This document shows positions 46,984-59,349 of a DNA stretch of 64,000 nt, piece by piece; position 1 is the stretch's first letter, and each line of letters begins with the position of its first letter. Source of the DNA: Parasponia andersonii (taxonomy: Eukaryota; Streptophyta; Magnoliopsida; Rosales; Cannabaceae); NCBI GenBank assembly GCA_002914805.1, contig JXTB01000104.1:406479-470478 (forward strand). The letters are read 5' to 3'. Under the pieces are notes generated by a model. The model did not search any database. It was not told the DNA's origin and saw nothing but the letters and a program-made list of their open reading frames with translations. The position numbers and the translations under genes were made by a program.

Positions 46984-47294
46984 TTATATAAAATCACATA
47001 TTTAAATTTCATGTGATAACCACTTATCAATTTCTTTGTAAATGACAAATATAAATTGTTGATATTGCAAATTATAAGATGCAATATTAATGCAATTTTT
47101 TTTAATAATATGAATTAGGGATATTAGTGCCTCTTGGTGTAAAATATTATCCCAATAAAATTTAGGGACCCATGAATATATCTAATTTAATTAACTAAAT
47201 GAATTAATCATCAAGACATCTAAGTTATGAATGAATCATATAAAAATGTATAAAAAAGAGTGCTAGTAATAATCACTTTGAATATAAAATACTA

Positions 47295-47500
47295 AAGATA
47301 ATGTTAGGTGTCCTAATTAGTTTATCAAAATTTTTATATTAATATATGTGACAAGTGAGTTATCATTATTCAATTAGTGTATTAAAACTTATCACTAATA
47401 AATTTAATATCATTCACTAATTAAATAATGATAACTCATTTGCCACATATGATAATATTAAAAAATTTGGTAAATTATTTGAGATATCTAGCATTATCTA
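47295..47500. mobile_element. palindromic MITE with about 85-bp arms
   Basis: The left arm (ATGTTAGGTGTCC .. GTGAGTTATCATTATTCAAT) matches the reverse complement of the right arm (ATGCTAGATATCT .. AATGAGTTATCATTATTTAA) over about 85 bases with few mismatches. The whole unit is about 200 bp and nearly a perfect foldback. Confidence 0.75.
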
Positions 47501-49372
47501 AAAATATTAAATTAAAGTATTTTTAACACAAATAATTATGCTTGTGATTTTAACTACAACTATAATGTTAGCTTCATTTTCAAAATAGTATCCACCGTTT
47601 TAAAATCCAACCACCACGAATAGCTTAAAATATTAATGATAATTAATGATGATATATTTTTTCAAGTTCATACCACAGTTGAATTTACATTTTCCCTTTT
47701 TAACTTTCTAAACTTTTTCCTAAAATTATTATCGTGGCTGGAAGCCTTTTCTACCAAAAAAAAAGGAAAAAAACAAAAAGAAAATACAAGTTATTTGGCA
47801 TGATAGGTTGGTAGTTAGGAGGAAACATGAGACTGTGTTCTTAAGAGCTGTGGCAGCAGGTGTAGCAACCAAATTCCATTCACTTTTTGGTTTGCTTAGA
47901 AAGGTTTAAGCGATAAATTAATTAAAGTTTAAACCCCACTTAATACCAGGAAAAAAAAAGAGAATTAGTAGTCTATTATTATTATTCCATTTTAATTTTT
48001 TCAGAGAGTAAATAATCTGATTTAAACGTCAACGCCTCGTTATTTGATGTCCCAAAACCTGGTATGGACAAATAATCTTCACCCTTTTTACATATATGGA
48101 AAAAGACATGAGTTCAAATCTTTCCAACCGAATTCAAAAAATAAAAAATTTAAGACATTTAAGATTCATTAAAGAAAAAGAGAACAAAAAGACGAAAAAA
48201 AATAGAAGAAATTAAAAAGGCATTTGATATTTGAAGACCAGTCAATTTCATGATTTTTGTTCAGGGAAAAAAACAATGTACCGATTTTGTGAAGGAAAAA
48301 ATGCGGAAACTTTTTTCTTTTTCTTTTAGAGCGAAAAAAATCATTTTATCTTTCGGAAAAAAAAAAGATTTTTGGAAAAAAAAAACCAAAGAAAAATAGA
48401 TTGGAGATGTTTTTTTTTTCTTTCGCCAAATAGAAGAAACACACATGTAAAATATTAGAATTGATGGCAAATTAATTTCTTAGTATATGACTGAATGTTA
48501 ATAAGTTTCCGATTAAGTTATAGAAGAGCCGTATAAACTAATTAACTTACCCTTTCGTGAAATTGTAAAGGTTTATGTTTATTATAATCTTCAAGGTAAA
48601 TGTGAAATTTATTATTAAAATAAAGTATTTGCTACAAAATGAAGGAACAATACAATTAGAAATTTCTCAATTACAAAACAAAATATCAATATAAAAAAAA
48701 TTAATTTTAGCTATGAAAAACTTTATTCTCAAGACAAAAGATAAAACGACAAGTGTCATTGCCACTACTCTTTAATAAACTGTTCATATTAGTGGCAGTT
48801 AGATTATTGTTAGACATATTATTAAGGAGTACACCATAACAACAACAACTTTAAACTCATTTTCTACCATATGAATGATGAATTTTAGAGATGCTATAAA
48901 AATCTATGTTTTCATCGTCTTGAAGCATAACACAAACTTTGATATACTCTTTTTTCTTGAATTGTACGGTGTTTACATCGATTTTCTTCCAAATAAGGAT
49001 CATATAAGATTCCTGTTAAAGAAAATCATCTAAAAATAACAGAATAAAAACTGAAGAAAAATAATGAAAAGATATAAAACTTACATAGGTCTATAATATA
49101 ATAGGACAAAATATCATAAAAATAAATATATAACAACAACACATTTATACAAATTGAATAATTATGTATAAATTGAATAATTATTGAAAGAAAAACATAA
49201 AACTTGGAAAGTCCTGTTGAAGATGATCTCACTTTTTAGTGAAAGTGAGATAGAAAAGTTGAATTTTCACAGAGACAAGAGCCTAAGATTTCGATAAAAA
49301 GTCATGACTTGAGTCCACAGAAAAAGTTACGACGTGTTACCGAAATTCATGTTTGTATTCGAACATTATTAA

Positions 49373-49458
49373 TTTCTTGCATTTTATACTAAGTAAGATG
49401 AAGATATAGATGATATTTCTTGCATTTTATACTAAGTAAGATGAAGATATAGATGATA
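49373..49458. repeat. 43-bp tandem duplication
   Basis: TTTCTTGCATTTTATACTAA and the rest of the unit at 49373 repeat unchanged at 49416. Confidence 0.95.
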
Positions 49459-49510
49459 TAGTCGCAAATTTAGCTCGATTAGTAAGCATATTTACCGTTA
49501 GGTTTGAGTT
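49459..49510 (+). other. tRNA-like box A / box B segment
   Basis: TTAGCTCGATTAGTAAGCAT resembles box A, and GGTTTGAGTTCAA about 25 bases on resembles box B. It may be a SINE head or tRNA fossil; it does not fold as a full tRNA by eye. Confidence 0.3.
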
Positions 49511-50930
49511 CAATATGTCCATGATGATCGCATATTGTGTCACATTTGGCACACATTTTCTAAAATTAGGCTTGTTTTTGTCTAGGTCATAATTACTCAA
49601 GATTATGACCAAATACTCTATATGTTTGGGACCTAAAAATGGGATGTATGGTTGTAAGTGAATAATTATTTTATTTTCTTTAAATTATCCACATGTCTCA
49701 TCACAAGAAATCATTTTTTTCTCTTGTCATATATATAAAAGATCACAATGCTCTTTAGGAATAACTTGGGTGCCAATAGAGGAGTCTTGGCCACTAGCTA
49801 AATAGAGGAATAGTTCTATACCCTTACTCTATCAATGAGTATTGGGACTTATTTTACCCTATTAATGAGAATAATTATTTATTAATTGGCCATTTGTTGC
49901 CTCCTTGCTCTTTGTTCCTTACTTGTTGTCTTAATTTTATCTCAATATTTGTTTTGAATACGCGATTAAACTAACTTATTATGTGGTTTTCGCTATCGAG
50001 TATGCTTACTAAATACCATGTGATTGCCTAATACATACACATTTCTTGTGCTATGACTAATCATCGAGTTTATTTGCATCCAACACATGTGTTCTAAATT
50101 GGGTTGCTAGCTTGAAGTGATAATAAGTGCCCAACATCCTGCATATTTAGAGAGCCAAAGAGGTGGTCCATGATGCTCCACCACAAGTCATGTGGTTATT
50201 TGTGTGAGTGACTTCTACAATCACCTACTATCAGTCTGGGTAACTTCAGTGAGTGTTAAAGCATAGTAATGACTCCAACTGTAAGAAATGGTTATCTGGT
50301 GACTTTGACAATTATCAATGAGTAACGAGTAATGACTAATTAGTTGAATACTAGATGATTACAATGGTGTTAGGATCCAGTGATGACATTAGCATGTGTC
50401 GAGATTCGATCAAGTGTAGTTAGTTACACTAGATGTTTCAAATACTAGAAATGATCCCCTTATGTTTCAATATTCTATTACTTTATATAAGACAGGACTA
50501 GTCTTAAAATCCCCAAAACTCAATCTTTAAGGCCTAGCCCATTTGGCAAGCGAAGTCATTGCGAGACGAATAAAAAAAAGACTTATTACAATAATTCATG
50601 CTGAAAATCTCAAAAATTGAAAAATTACAGAGAAGCTCAATTTTTTGAAAATTCACATCGAATTAAAAAATGTCCACTTTTCAAAAGTTGAATAGAAAAA
50701 AATAATATATATATATATATATATTTTTAATCATATTTTAAAAATAATGTTTGTCTAAATAAATTCAGAATTTTTTCAAACAATTTTAGAATCCAGGATT
50801 CTCAATAAAAAGATTGTTTTTTTTTTTTCCTGAAAGTTTACCTTATAAAATCAAATTTCCTAAACAAAAAAAGAGACAGAAGAAGTTAGCAAGCAGCCTA
50901 GCAGGTAGGCCAATCTGCCAATCGTCAGCG

Positions 50931-50942
50931 CCCACGCGTGGG
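50931..50942. promoter_or_regulatory. CCCACGCGTGGG palindrome upstream of PGI
   Basis: A perfect 12-base palindrome with an ACGCGT core, about 270 bases before the PGI start codon. It could be a protein-binding site; its role is inferred only from symmetry and position. Confidence 0.3.
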
Positions 50943-51213
50943 GAAAAGGAATATGCGAGGGCATAACGGTAATATCATCGCCAAAACAAAGTCTATACCC
51001 TGTAGGAAGGCCACCAACCAATCAATGTGTGAACCATGTACAGCGCCGCAAGTACATACAAAAACCTCATTAAGCTTCGGGACTCGAGTCTGAGCGAGAG
51101 ACAACATAAAAGAATCAAACCATCGAAAAAGAACCCGTTAATGGAGTAGCCATTAAAAATAAAAAAGAAAAAAAAAATTTGTTCCATTTTGATCGGTGCT
51201 TGCTCGCTCTTCA

Positions 51214-54200
51214 ATGGCTTCAATCTCAGGAATTTGCTCATCTTCTCCATCCCTCAAACCCCGAAAGCCCCTTCTCAGTGCTACTACTACAGCCGCCTTT
51301 TCACTCCGAAGAGACTCTGTTTCGCTCCCGATTCGCTCCCAGCGAGTCCCCGCAATCGCGTCCGTGGCGAGGGAGATTTCGGCCGAGTTGTCCGAGGCTG
51401 ATGGGGCTGCCGGGAAGGAGAAGGAGATGAAGAAGAAAGGGTTGGAGAAAGACCCACGCGAGCTTTGGCGGAGGTACGTGGATTGGCTGTACCAGCACAA
51501 GGAGCTGGGGCTGTTCCTTGACGTCAGTCGGGTCGGGTTCACGGACGAGTTCATCGAGGAGATGGAGCCCCGGTTCGAGGCGGCGTTTAAGGCCATGGAG
51601 GAGCTTGAGAAGGGGGCGATTGCTAACCCCGACGAGGGTCGGATGGTTGGGCATTACTGGCTCAGGAGCCCCAAGCGGGCGCCTAACTCGTTTCTGAGGT
51701 TGCAGATTGAGAACACGCTCGATGCCGTCTGCAATTTCGCCGGTGAAGTCGTCAGCGGTAAGGTCAGTTTTGCCTTTTCTACTGGGTACTTGGGAATTTT
51801 GTTGCTTGTTTTCATTGTTCATAGAAGTTTCGTTGGGTACATTAGTTGTTACTTTTTTGGCTCAAGTTGAAGAAAGTTTGTTAATTTAATGGAAAGACTA
51901 ATACTGTAGTGTTGAGCTTAGTTCTTGTGTTTGCTATTGACTGTTGTTGCAGATTAAGACACCCTCAGGGGGTCGCTTTACTCAGATACTTTCTGTTGGC
52001 ATTGGAGGTTCTGCTCTTGGACCGCAGTTTGTAGCAGAGGCACTGGCTCCTGATAATCCTCCTCTGAAGGTAAACAATGTGCTTGTTACATGTTATATAC
52101 TTTGAAAACGACTTATTCTACTCAATAAAGATGAAGGATAAATCTTAGCTATGGTTTTAGTGTTCCTTTTTCCTTTTTCAAACTCGTGGCTATTGTTTTT
52201 TGTTATGTTGGCAGATAAGATTCATTGACAATACAGATCCAGCAGGAATTGATCATCAGATTGCACAGCTTGGGCCAGAGTTGGCTTCTACCCTGGTCAT
52301 AGTGATTTCAAAGGTTTACTTGGACGTTTTGATCGCCCCTGCCCTTTTTTTTTAAATTATTATTTTTTTAAATTTTTAAAATAATTATATGCTTATTACT
52401 ACTATGAAAGCAAACTACTATGGGCTTGCTTGGCAATATTTTAGTCTTTGATAACTTGGGACTGACAAACTTGTTATTTGATGACTCGAACGCTCAACAT
52501 AGGATGCTATGTGTGATTCAATATGCACACAAGATAATATTGTTCAGAATTCTTGTCATTTCCTTTCAAATGGATCTTTTGTGCATGTTGTTGACAAATT
52601 ATATTTGCTTTCTCTTAGAGTGGAGGTACTCCTGAAACTAGAAATGGCTTATTGGAAGTGCAGAAGGCCTTTCGTGAAGCCGGCCTGAATTTTGCGAAAC
52701 AGGTCTTAATCTCAGGTTCTCTTTCTGCTTATTTATGTGTTTTCCTTGCTTCATGCTACGAACGCACAATTCTCTTTTGGTGCTGCATACTGTAGAGTTT
52801 CAACGTAAGGTATACATGGCTCATTAATAGCCAGATGTCAGTTGATATGTGTGGACCTCTTCCATAACCATATCCTTTTCTTATGAAGGGTGTCGCCATA
52901 ACGCAAGAAAATTCGTTACTTGACAAAACTGCAAGAATTGAGGGTTGGTTAGCTAGATTTCCCATGTTTGACTGGGTAGGTGGTAGAACATCTGAAATGT
53001 CTGCTGTCGGTCTTCTTCCAGCAGCACTACAGGTTGGTACCTTTTTTTCATATCTGATGTAATCACAATTCGTCTTTTAACATAATCTGATTCTAACGCT
53101 TGCTTCAGGGAGTTAACATTAGAGAAATGCTTGCTGGTGCAGCATTGATGGATGAGGCAAACAGAACCACTGTGGTGAGCATCATTTCTGATCTTCTGTT
53201 ATATGTCTTATGGGAGCCGTTTAGAATAGATGTAAACATATGATAACTATTTGATTTGATGTTCCTTCTATTAACTATGATGAAGCATTTGATGTGTTGC
53301 ATTGTAGCCAAAAATCATCCGCGTCTGCATAGACAGACAAAGAGGACCTTGCAATGAGATATGATGGTTTTCCAGTTTTGATCACATCCCTTTTTTGTTT
53401 GATAGTTCTGCTAGTAATACCCCTTTGAACATTCAACCTGTATCAACCCATCCTGTTTGTTGTGTGATTAAATGATAATAGGTTTTATTTTAGATGCTGA
53501 GCAGGGTTTATCGTCCAGCTTTTGGGCTGAACTTTCGACTAATAGTTTTTATGTAAAACATAGAGGTGGCATAATAATTGTTATTATATCTTAATCGATA
53601 ACCTTTTCAATCAATATATTTTGTTCAGGTAAAAAATAACCCTGCAGCATTGCTCGCACTGTGCTGGTATTGGGCTTCTGATGGAGTAGGGTCTAAGGTA
53701 TTAATTGCTTACTCTATTTGTAATTTTGTATTCTTCTGACTTCTATTATTCTTTAGTTTGATTCCTATTTGGTGCTCATATGTGGTTATTTTTTTTGACT
53801 TTTTCCTCCATTTGGCTATTAAAAGGATATGGTTGTGCTTCCTTACAAGGACAGCCTGTTGTTATTTAGTCGGTATCTGCAGCAGCTAGTCATGGAATCT
53901 CTTGGGAAAGAGTTTGACCTTGATGGTAATCGGGTGAGTTTTCCTACTATGTAATCAGGCTTTTGTTTGTGCAAGTTTTTTTTAACTTGGGCAATGGTAA
54001 TAACATGTAAATTTTCTCTCGCTGCGTGTAGTTGGTCTTGTAGGCATCATTTAGAAAGTTGTAAATCATAAATGTTAAGTTGTTTAAAAAATAAACCTTA
54101 CGATATCACAGGCAAATCAAGGATTGACTGTCTATGGAAACAAAGGGAGCACAGATCAGCATGCGTGAGTTCTCATTCTCTCACATTTTTTTCATTTTTT

Positions 54201-55584
54201 TACTGCCCCATAATTACACATTATCTCTTTGCGTTTACTATGCTCGGCCTGATGTAACCACTCTTTGCTATGCTCGGCCTGATGTAACCACTCTTTTCTG
54301 CAGCTACATCCAGCAACTGAGAGAAGGCGTGCACAATTTCTTTGTGACTTTCATTGAGGTACTACGGGATAGGCCCCCTGGTCATGACTGGGAGCTTGAA
54401 CCAGGTGTTACGTGTGGTGACTACCTTTTTGGAATGCTACAGGTAATACTTTATTGCAAGGGGCGTCCAGTAAATGCTGCCTCTTTTTTTTTTTTTTTTT
54501 TGGCTTTCAATATTTTTGCTTTCTACTAACATGGACCCTCTTAATCTTTTACAGGGCACAAGATCAGCTCTATATGCTAACGATCGGGAGTCAATCACAG
54601 TTACTGTACAAGAAGTGACACCTAGATCTGTAGGTGCTCTAATAGCCCTTTACGAGAGAGCAGTCGGGATATATGCCTCACTTGTTAACATTAATGCTTA
54701 CCACCAACCTGGTAAGTATCCGTGATTTCATAGTCTATGCGTTTATAGAATTGTTGATGGAGTGAAAAATGGAACGTTTTCTAGCATCTTACATTTGGTA
54801 ATTGGTGTCTCAGAATTGTATCTTGGTTAATGCTTTTTTCCCTGTTCATGCCTCACGTCCCCGTGTTTAATTCCTTAGGTGTGGAAGCTGGGAAAAAGGC
54901 AGCTGGAGAAGTATTAGCTCTTCAGAAGCGGGTTTTGGCAGTCCTTAATGAGGCCAGGTATGATGTCAAAATACTGTCGTTAGATTGAGCAACTGTATAT
55001 TATGTCAAAGCATGAGATTACTAAGAACCCTTACTTGCAGTATGTTACAATGTGAGAAACATTTGTAAACGCCCCTCATCCTGCTCCATGGTCGAAACAA
55101 CGCCTTTTTTTTTTTGTCAAAAGAATGATTCATTCTTTGTATTATCTATTTTCAGCTGTAAAGAGCCAGTGGAACCATTGACTCTTGAAGAAGTTGCTGA
55201 ACGTTGCCATGCTCCTGAAGATGTACGTATACTCATATCTGTTATGTAAACCATTGATTTACCACCCTTCAGTTGGTACTTTGTGAAAAATTATATTGGA
55301 TTGTATATTACCTGTTATTATGTAGAAATATCTATGCAATAATCAAATACTATACAATCCAATATAAAATATGTCATGACATGCCAAAAAGAGGCACTTC
55401 AAAAGTTGGATGCATTTTTCTAACCCCTTTTTAAACCAATTTGTGTCAGATCGAAATGATTTACAAGATTATTGCCCATATGGCTGCCAATGACAGAGCA
55501 CTAATCGCCGAAGGCAGCTGTGGTTCGCCACGGGGCTTCAAAGTTTTCCTTGGGGAGTGTAATGTTGATGAGTTGTATGCTTAA
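51214..55584 (+). CDS. PGI1: plastid glucose-6-phosphate isomerase
   Basis: Fourteen exons, all GT-AG, join into a 621-residue protein: 51214-51762, 51953-52069, 52215-52313, 52619-52702, 52889-53032, 53109-53174, 53629-53697, 53826-53933, 54112-54164, 54304-54442, 54555-54711, 54879-54957, 55156-55222 and 55450-55584. The enzyme interconverts glucose-6-phosphate and fructose-6-phosphate. The plastid form feeds Calvin-cycle carbon into starch. The first 60 or so residues ([20 protein letters not shown]..) are a Ser/Arg-rich transit peptide. The family signatures are present: [11 protein letters not shown] (from 314) and AYHQPGVEAGKK near 524-535. By family comparison, likely catalytic residues are Glu400 (VMES), His429 (STDQH) and Lys534. 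Length fits the plastid isoform (Arabidopsis about 613). All key residues are intact, so it appears functional. Intron 13 contains a 17-bp perfect hairpin. Confidence 0.98.
55291..55367. repeat. 17-bp perfect inverted repeat in PGI intron 13
   Basis: TTATATTGGATTGTATA at 55291-55307 is the exact reverse complement of TATACAATCCAATATAA at 55351-55367, with 43 bases between. It may be a small MITE remnant. Confidence 0.85.
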
Positions 55585-57550
55585 TTTCATTTCCATTTTT
55601 TCATGCTTTTTGTTTTTAAGACTTTAAAACAAAAGAAGGGGAAATTCCCAATAATTTCGTCTTGCTTTTGTTTGAACACGTGGATTTTGGTAAATTAAGT
55701 TAGAAAATAAAACGACATTCAGAGTCTTTAATTCGTTTGTACTGTTGTTAAGAGCCAAATTTCCAGGATGATTTGTACACAAATAAGAGAAAATGTAAAT
55801 TATTTGGGAGTCGTTTTTGTCTAATGTTGTCATTCAGGAGAATTTTTCGTCATGTGCTTGCCCGCATGGTCATGTCCAATTTTTTGCCGGAACATTATTA
55901 TTTTTATGGATACAAGTTTACATATATGTATTGTGATTTAGCAGTGGATTTAATTTGTTTTTAGAAACATTTGTCGAGTTTTTATTTCATCTCTAAAAAT
56001 AATCATGATTAAAACTAGAAGGAAAAAACCTATAAACTTAGTGTTATTATTTTGTTTTTCGGTTGGTGGACTGAATTAGAATTTGTTATTACAATTTGAA
56101 GGTTTATAAGTTGACATTTTAGATTACATCATGTCTTTGGGTGGGGTTAAAATCATGTTAGCTGATCTATTCTACAAGTCTGGGGTAGTGTTGAACATTA
56201 TGCAACTCGTCGTATTNGACACGGTTTATGTGAAATTTGGACCTTAATTCGACGCAAGGATTCTACATGAGCCGCACTTCTTACAGGAGTCATTTGACAA
56301 TGTGGTCAGAACCATACTTGATGACCATGAGGCAGGAAATTAGGTTGGAAGTTACTTTGGCGTTTGGGATTTTCATTTTGGTTGTTCCAAACAAATTACA
56401 GAATAAACTTGATACCTCAGACGAACACATAAATAACACAAAAAACTACAAAAGAGAGTTTCTTCTTTTCTTTTTTTTATTTTTATTTATTTATTTAAAA
56501 TTTGCAAAAGAGATAGCAATCTGGTTCTCCACTCTGAGATCGGCTGTTGAACACCAAGTCGGATTTAAAACTAAAACGGTTAAAGTTTGAGGTAGTCAAA
56601 GGACAAAAATAACATTTATCTAATTAATTAGGGTTATTTTTCTTTTTATTTTTTATTTTTTATTTTTCATAGTATTCCTGGTGAAGTTATAATTTTTTTT
56701 TTTTTTTTGAAGGAAGGTGAAGGTATAACTTTGTACAAGTTCAAAAATAGGGTCAAAATTGCAAAAAGTAATATTTTTTTGGTTTTTTTTTTTTTTTTTG
56801 TAATTAACCTTTTTACTGCCTCTTAGAATTTGTATGATTCAAAAGAAAGAGCCAATAAAAAAAAACCGACACTAAAGCATATAATGAATTGAGTGAAATT
56901 TATGAGCAAACAATTTTATATGACAATGACAACATCATAGCAAGTTAGCAACTAGGCCAAATCCATGTTCCTTCATGATTTTTCAGGATATTGCTCGGTA
57001 AGAAAAAATTTCAAATTATGTTATAGAATAATAATAATAATAATGTTTTTACATAAATTTGTCCATATGGACCTTACAATAGCCCAATGTCAGTGTCAAC
57101 GCTTGTAGGCACTGAGCAGGCAGTCTGAGTCTGACTTCCGAAGCTGTACACAACTCTTCACCATGAAAACACCATTTCAAAAAGGTTAACAGCCAATGTT
57201 GGTCCCACCTTCCTGACCGTCAAAAATTTCAGTTTTTTTGCACCGAAAAAAATAAATAAAAGAGGAAAATTCGATTTTCATTATTTTTATTTTTCATTTT
57301 TATTTTTTTTTCTAAAAGCAAAAGAGAAAAAATTACTGAATTTTTTTTTGAAAAATTTAAGTAGACAATCAATATTTTAAATTTAATTAACTAGATATCT
57401 AATTTTTAAATTTTATAGTTAAATATTTAAAATCTATATTTTTACAATCAGTAAATATTCTATTAATACAAAATATACTGAATATATAATTTTTTTGTAT
57501 TTATTATATAAAATTTTACACTTAATATATAAATATATATAAATATTTTG

Positions 57551-57670
57551 ATATAATATTTGACAAATATATATTTACTTAAATTAAACTTAAAATTTAA
57601 TCATATTTCTATATAATATTTGACAAATATATATTTACTTAAATTAAACTTAAAATGTAATCATATTTCT
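57551..57670. repeat. 60-bp tandem duplication
   Basis: ATATAATATTTGACAAATAT at 57551 recurs at 57611; the two 60-base units differ at one position or so. Confidence 0.95.
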
Positions 57671-58546
57671 ATAAACTTTTTTTTTTTTTTCAGGGAATAT
57701 CTTTACTTAGTCATGCCTTAGATGTAGGCATAAATCAGCCAACACAACAAGAACAAGTAACAACAAACTTTGTCCATGTTCTACTTGTCCCCCAGAGAAT
57801 TTGGTGGGCAGGTATGCGTGGGTGGTTCACATGTGGGCCCGGCCCATGTAACTTAATCAAGAAGCACCCAATAATAAGTAACAAAAACAAACACAAAGAC
57901 AATATTTAACTCAAGTCCTAACTTATAGACAAAACAAAAATTTATATTAAAAAAGAGACGTTTGTTCAACAAAGAACCAAAAATTCAAAATTTTTCAAAT
58001 TAAAGCAAAAGTCCATTTGGACCCCTCTCCTACTGATTTCTTACCCAATCAACATGGTTGAATGAGTGCATTTTATTCCCACCTTGTTCATTTTTTTTAT
58101 TTCTTTTTTCAAAATTTTTATATCTCAGAATACAAACAAAACAAAGTGATTTTTTTTTTGTAGTTATCATTTGGTTTTTCATCCGTAAGATTTTTGTCCA
58201 AAATGTTCTCAAAATACATCACCTCGATTTGCTTTGAGAAGGGCATTTTAGGTATTTCGATATAAAACCCCCAAATAAAAAAAAAAAAAAGAAAATTAAG
58301 TCGGCGGAGGCACACACAGCTAAGCAAGGAAACAAAGAGAGGATGGGCAGGATTTTAGGTGGGACCCGCCGAAGCCCATGTGAGTGGATTCTTAAGTATA
58401 GCCGGAAATTCGAGTAAGAGTGTCCCCACTACAACGTTCGACCGATTTATTATTTACAATTATTATTATTTTAAAGACATCATTGAAATAATTAATAGTA
58501 GTAATAAATGAAATTAAAAAAGAAAAAGATTTGAGCTCCTATTTGC

Positions 58547-58552
58547 CACGTG
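58547..58552. promoter_or_regulatory. G-box (CACGTG) upstream of the At4g24610-like gene
   Basis: GCCACGTGG at 58545-58553 is a strong G-box, the binding site of plant bZIP and bHLH factors, about 800 bases before the start codon. A second palindrome, ACGACGTCGT, lies near 58699. Regulation by light or ABA is only a possibility. Confidence 0.4.
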
Positions 58553-59064
58553 GATTTGCGGTTACTTTTTCTGGTCAGCTACGTGTGCTTTTTTCTCGGA
58601 CTTGCTTTAGCCTTTAGGTTACATTAATAAATTAAATAATTCTAGCGTTAATAAGTACTACCATTAAGTCTTCAATTTCTCTATTTTAGTTTAGGTGGTA
58701 CGACGTCGTATTAATTGTTTTTACCGAATAGGAACATTTTTGTTTAGTCATAATTTGTTCTCCTTAGTTTGGAAATTTTGAAAAAGAGAGGAATCTAAAG
58801 ATATTCCGTATAAGAATAAGCTTTAAGGAAAAAGCAAAATATAGTGGTAGAGTGACCAAATCAGTCCTACCAAGGTCAAGTTCCCACAGATTTGTAATTT
58901 TTTTTTTTTCAAGAAAAAAAAGAAGCTTTGGGATTTAGTTTCTCAGAGCTGAAACACACACTTTTAAAAGAAGCAATCTTTTTTTTTTCTTTTTTTTTTT
59001 TTTAAATGTTGTTTTACTAGAGTCTTGAGCCAGTGTTGAGTGTTATAAGTTGATTTACTTTACA

Positions 59065-59171
59065 AATTTCTCTCTTTCTCTCTTCCCTCATCAAACTCTG
59101 TCCGTTTTGGCTTCTGCCATTGCTGTTCTTCAGCTCCTTTTGGGTACTGAAATCCAGAACTTGATTCATAT
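59065..59171 (+). promoter_or_regulatory. pyrimidine-rich leader (5' UTR exon) of the At4g24610-like gene
   Basis: A CT-rich stretch (TTTCTCTCTTTCTCTCTTCC) begins near 59067 and is typical of plant 5' UTRs. The exon ends at a good donor after 59171, and the next exon starts near 59320-59325 shortly before the ATG at 59350. The transcription start is not fixed. Confidence 0.5.
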
Positions 59172-59349
59172 GTGAGTTTCTGTTTTTCCCTTTTTTTTTT
59201 TGTTTGGTTGAAATATTTGAGTTTCTGGGTTTTTAGAAAAATGTAGTATTTTTCTTCTGTTTCTTTAATTGGGTTGATTTTACATTTTTCGTTTCTGGGT
59301 TTTTGAAAGGCTTTTATAGGTACAGGTGATAGACAACTTGGAGAGTAAA

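Larger units (their letters stand above)
40261..51213. other. AT-rich intergenic spacer with decayed elements
   Basis: No gene was recognised. Separate entries cover a purine-rich tract (42430-42950), an LTR-like block (43650-46048), two MITEs (46749-46983 and 47295-47500) and a 43-bp tandem duplication with a tRNA-like segment (49373-49510). The PGI promoter occupies the last few hundred bases. Confidence 0.7.
55585..59000. other. intergenic region between PGI and the At4g24610-like gene
   Basis: It contains the PGI 3' UTR, AT-rich DNA with long T runs, a single N at 56217 and a 60-bp tandem duplication (57551-57670). The promoter of the right-hand gene lies in the last part. No other gene was recognised. 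Confidence 0.75.

Noticed and set aside
51301..51822. 173-codon minus-strand frame overlapping PGI exon 1
   Set aside because: It is the GC-rich shadow of the first PGI exon.
56237..56590. 117-codon frame downstream of PGI
   Set aside because: No domain, ends in a Phe-rich low-complexity stretch, and lies beside an N.
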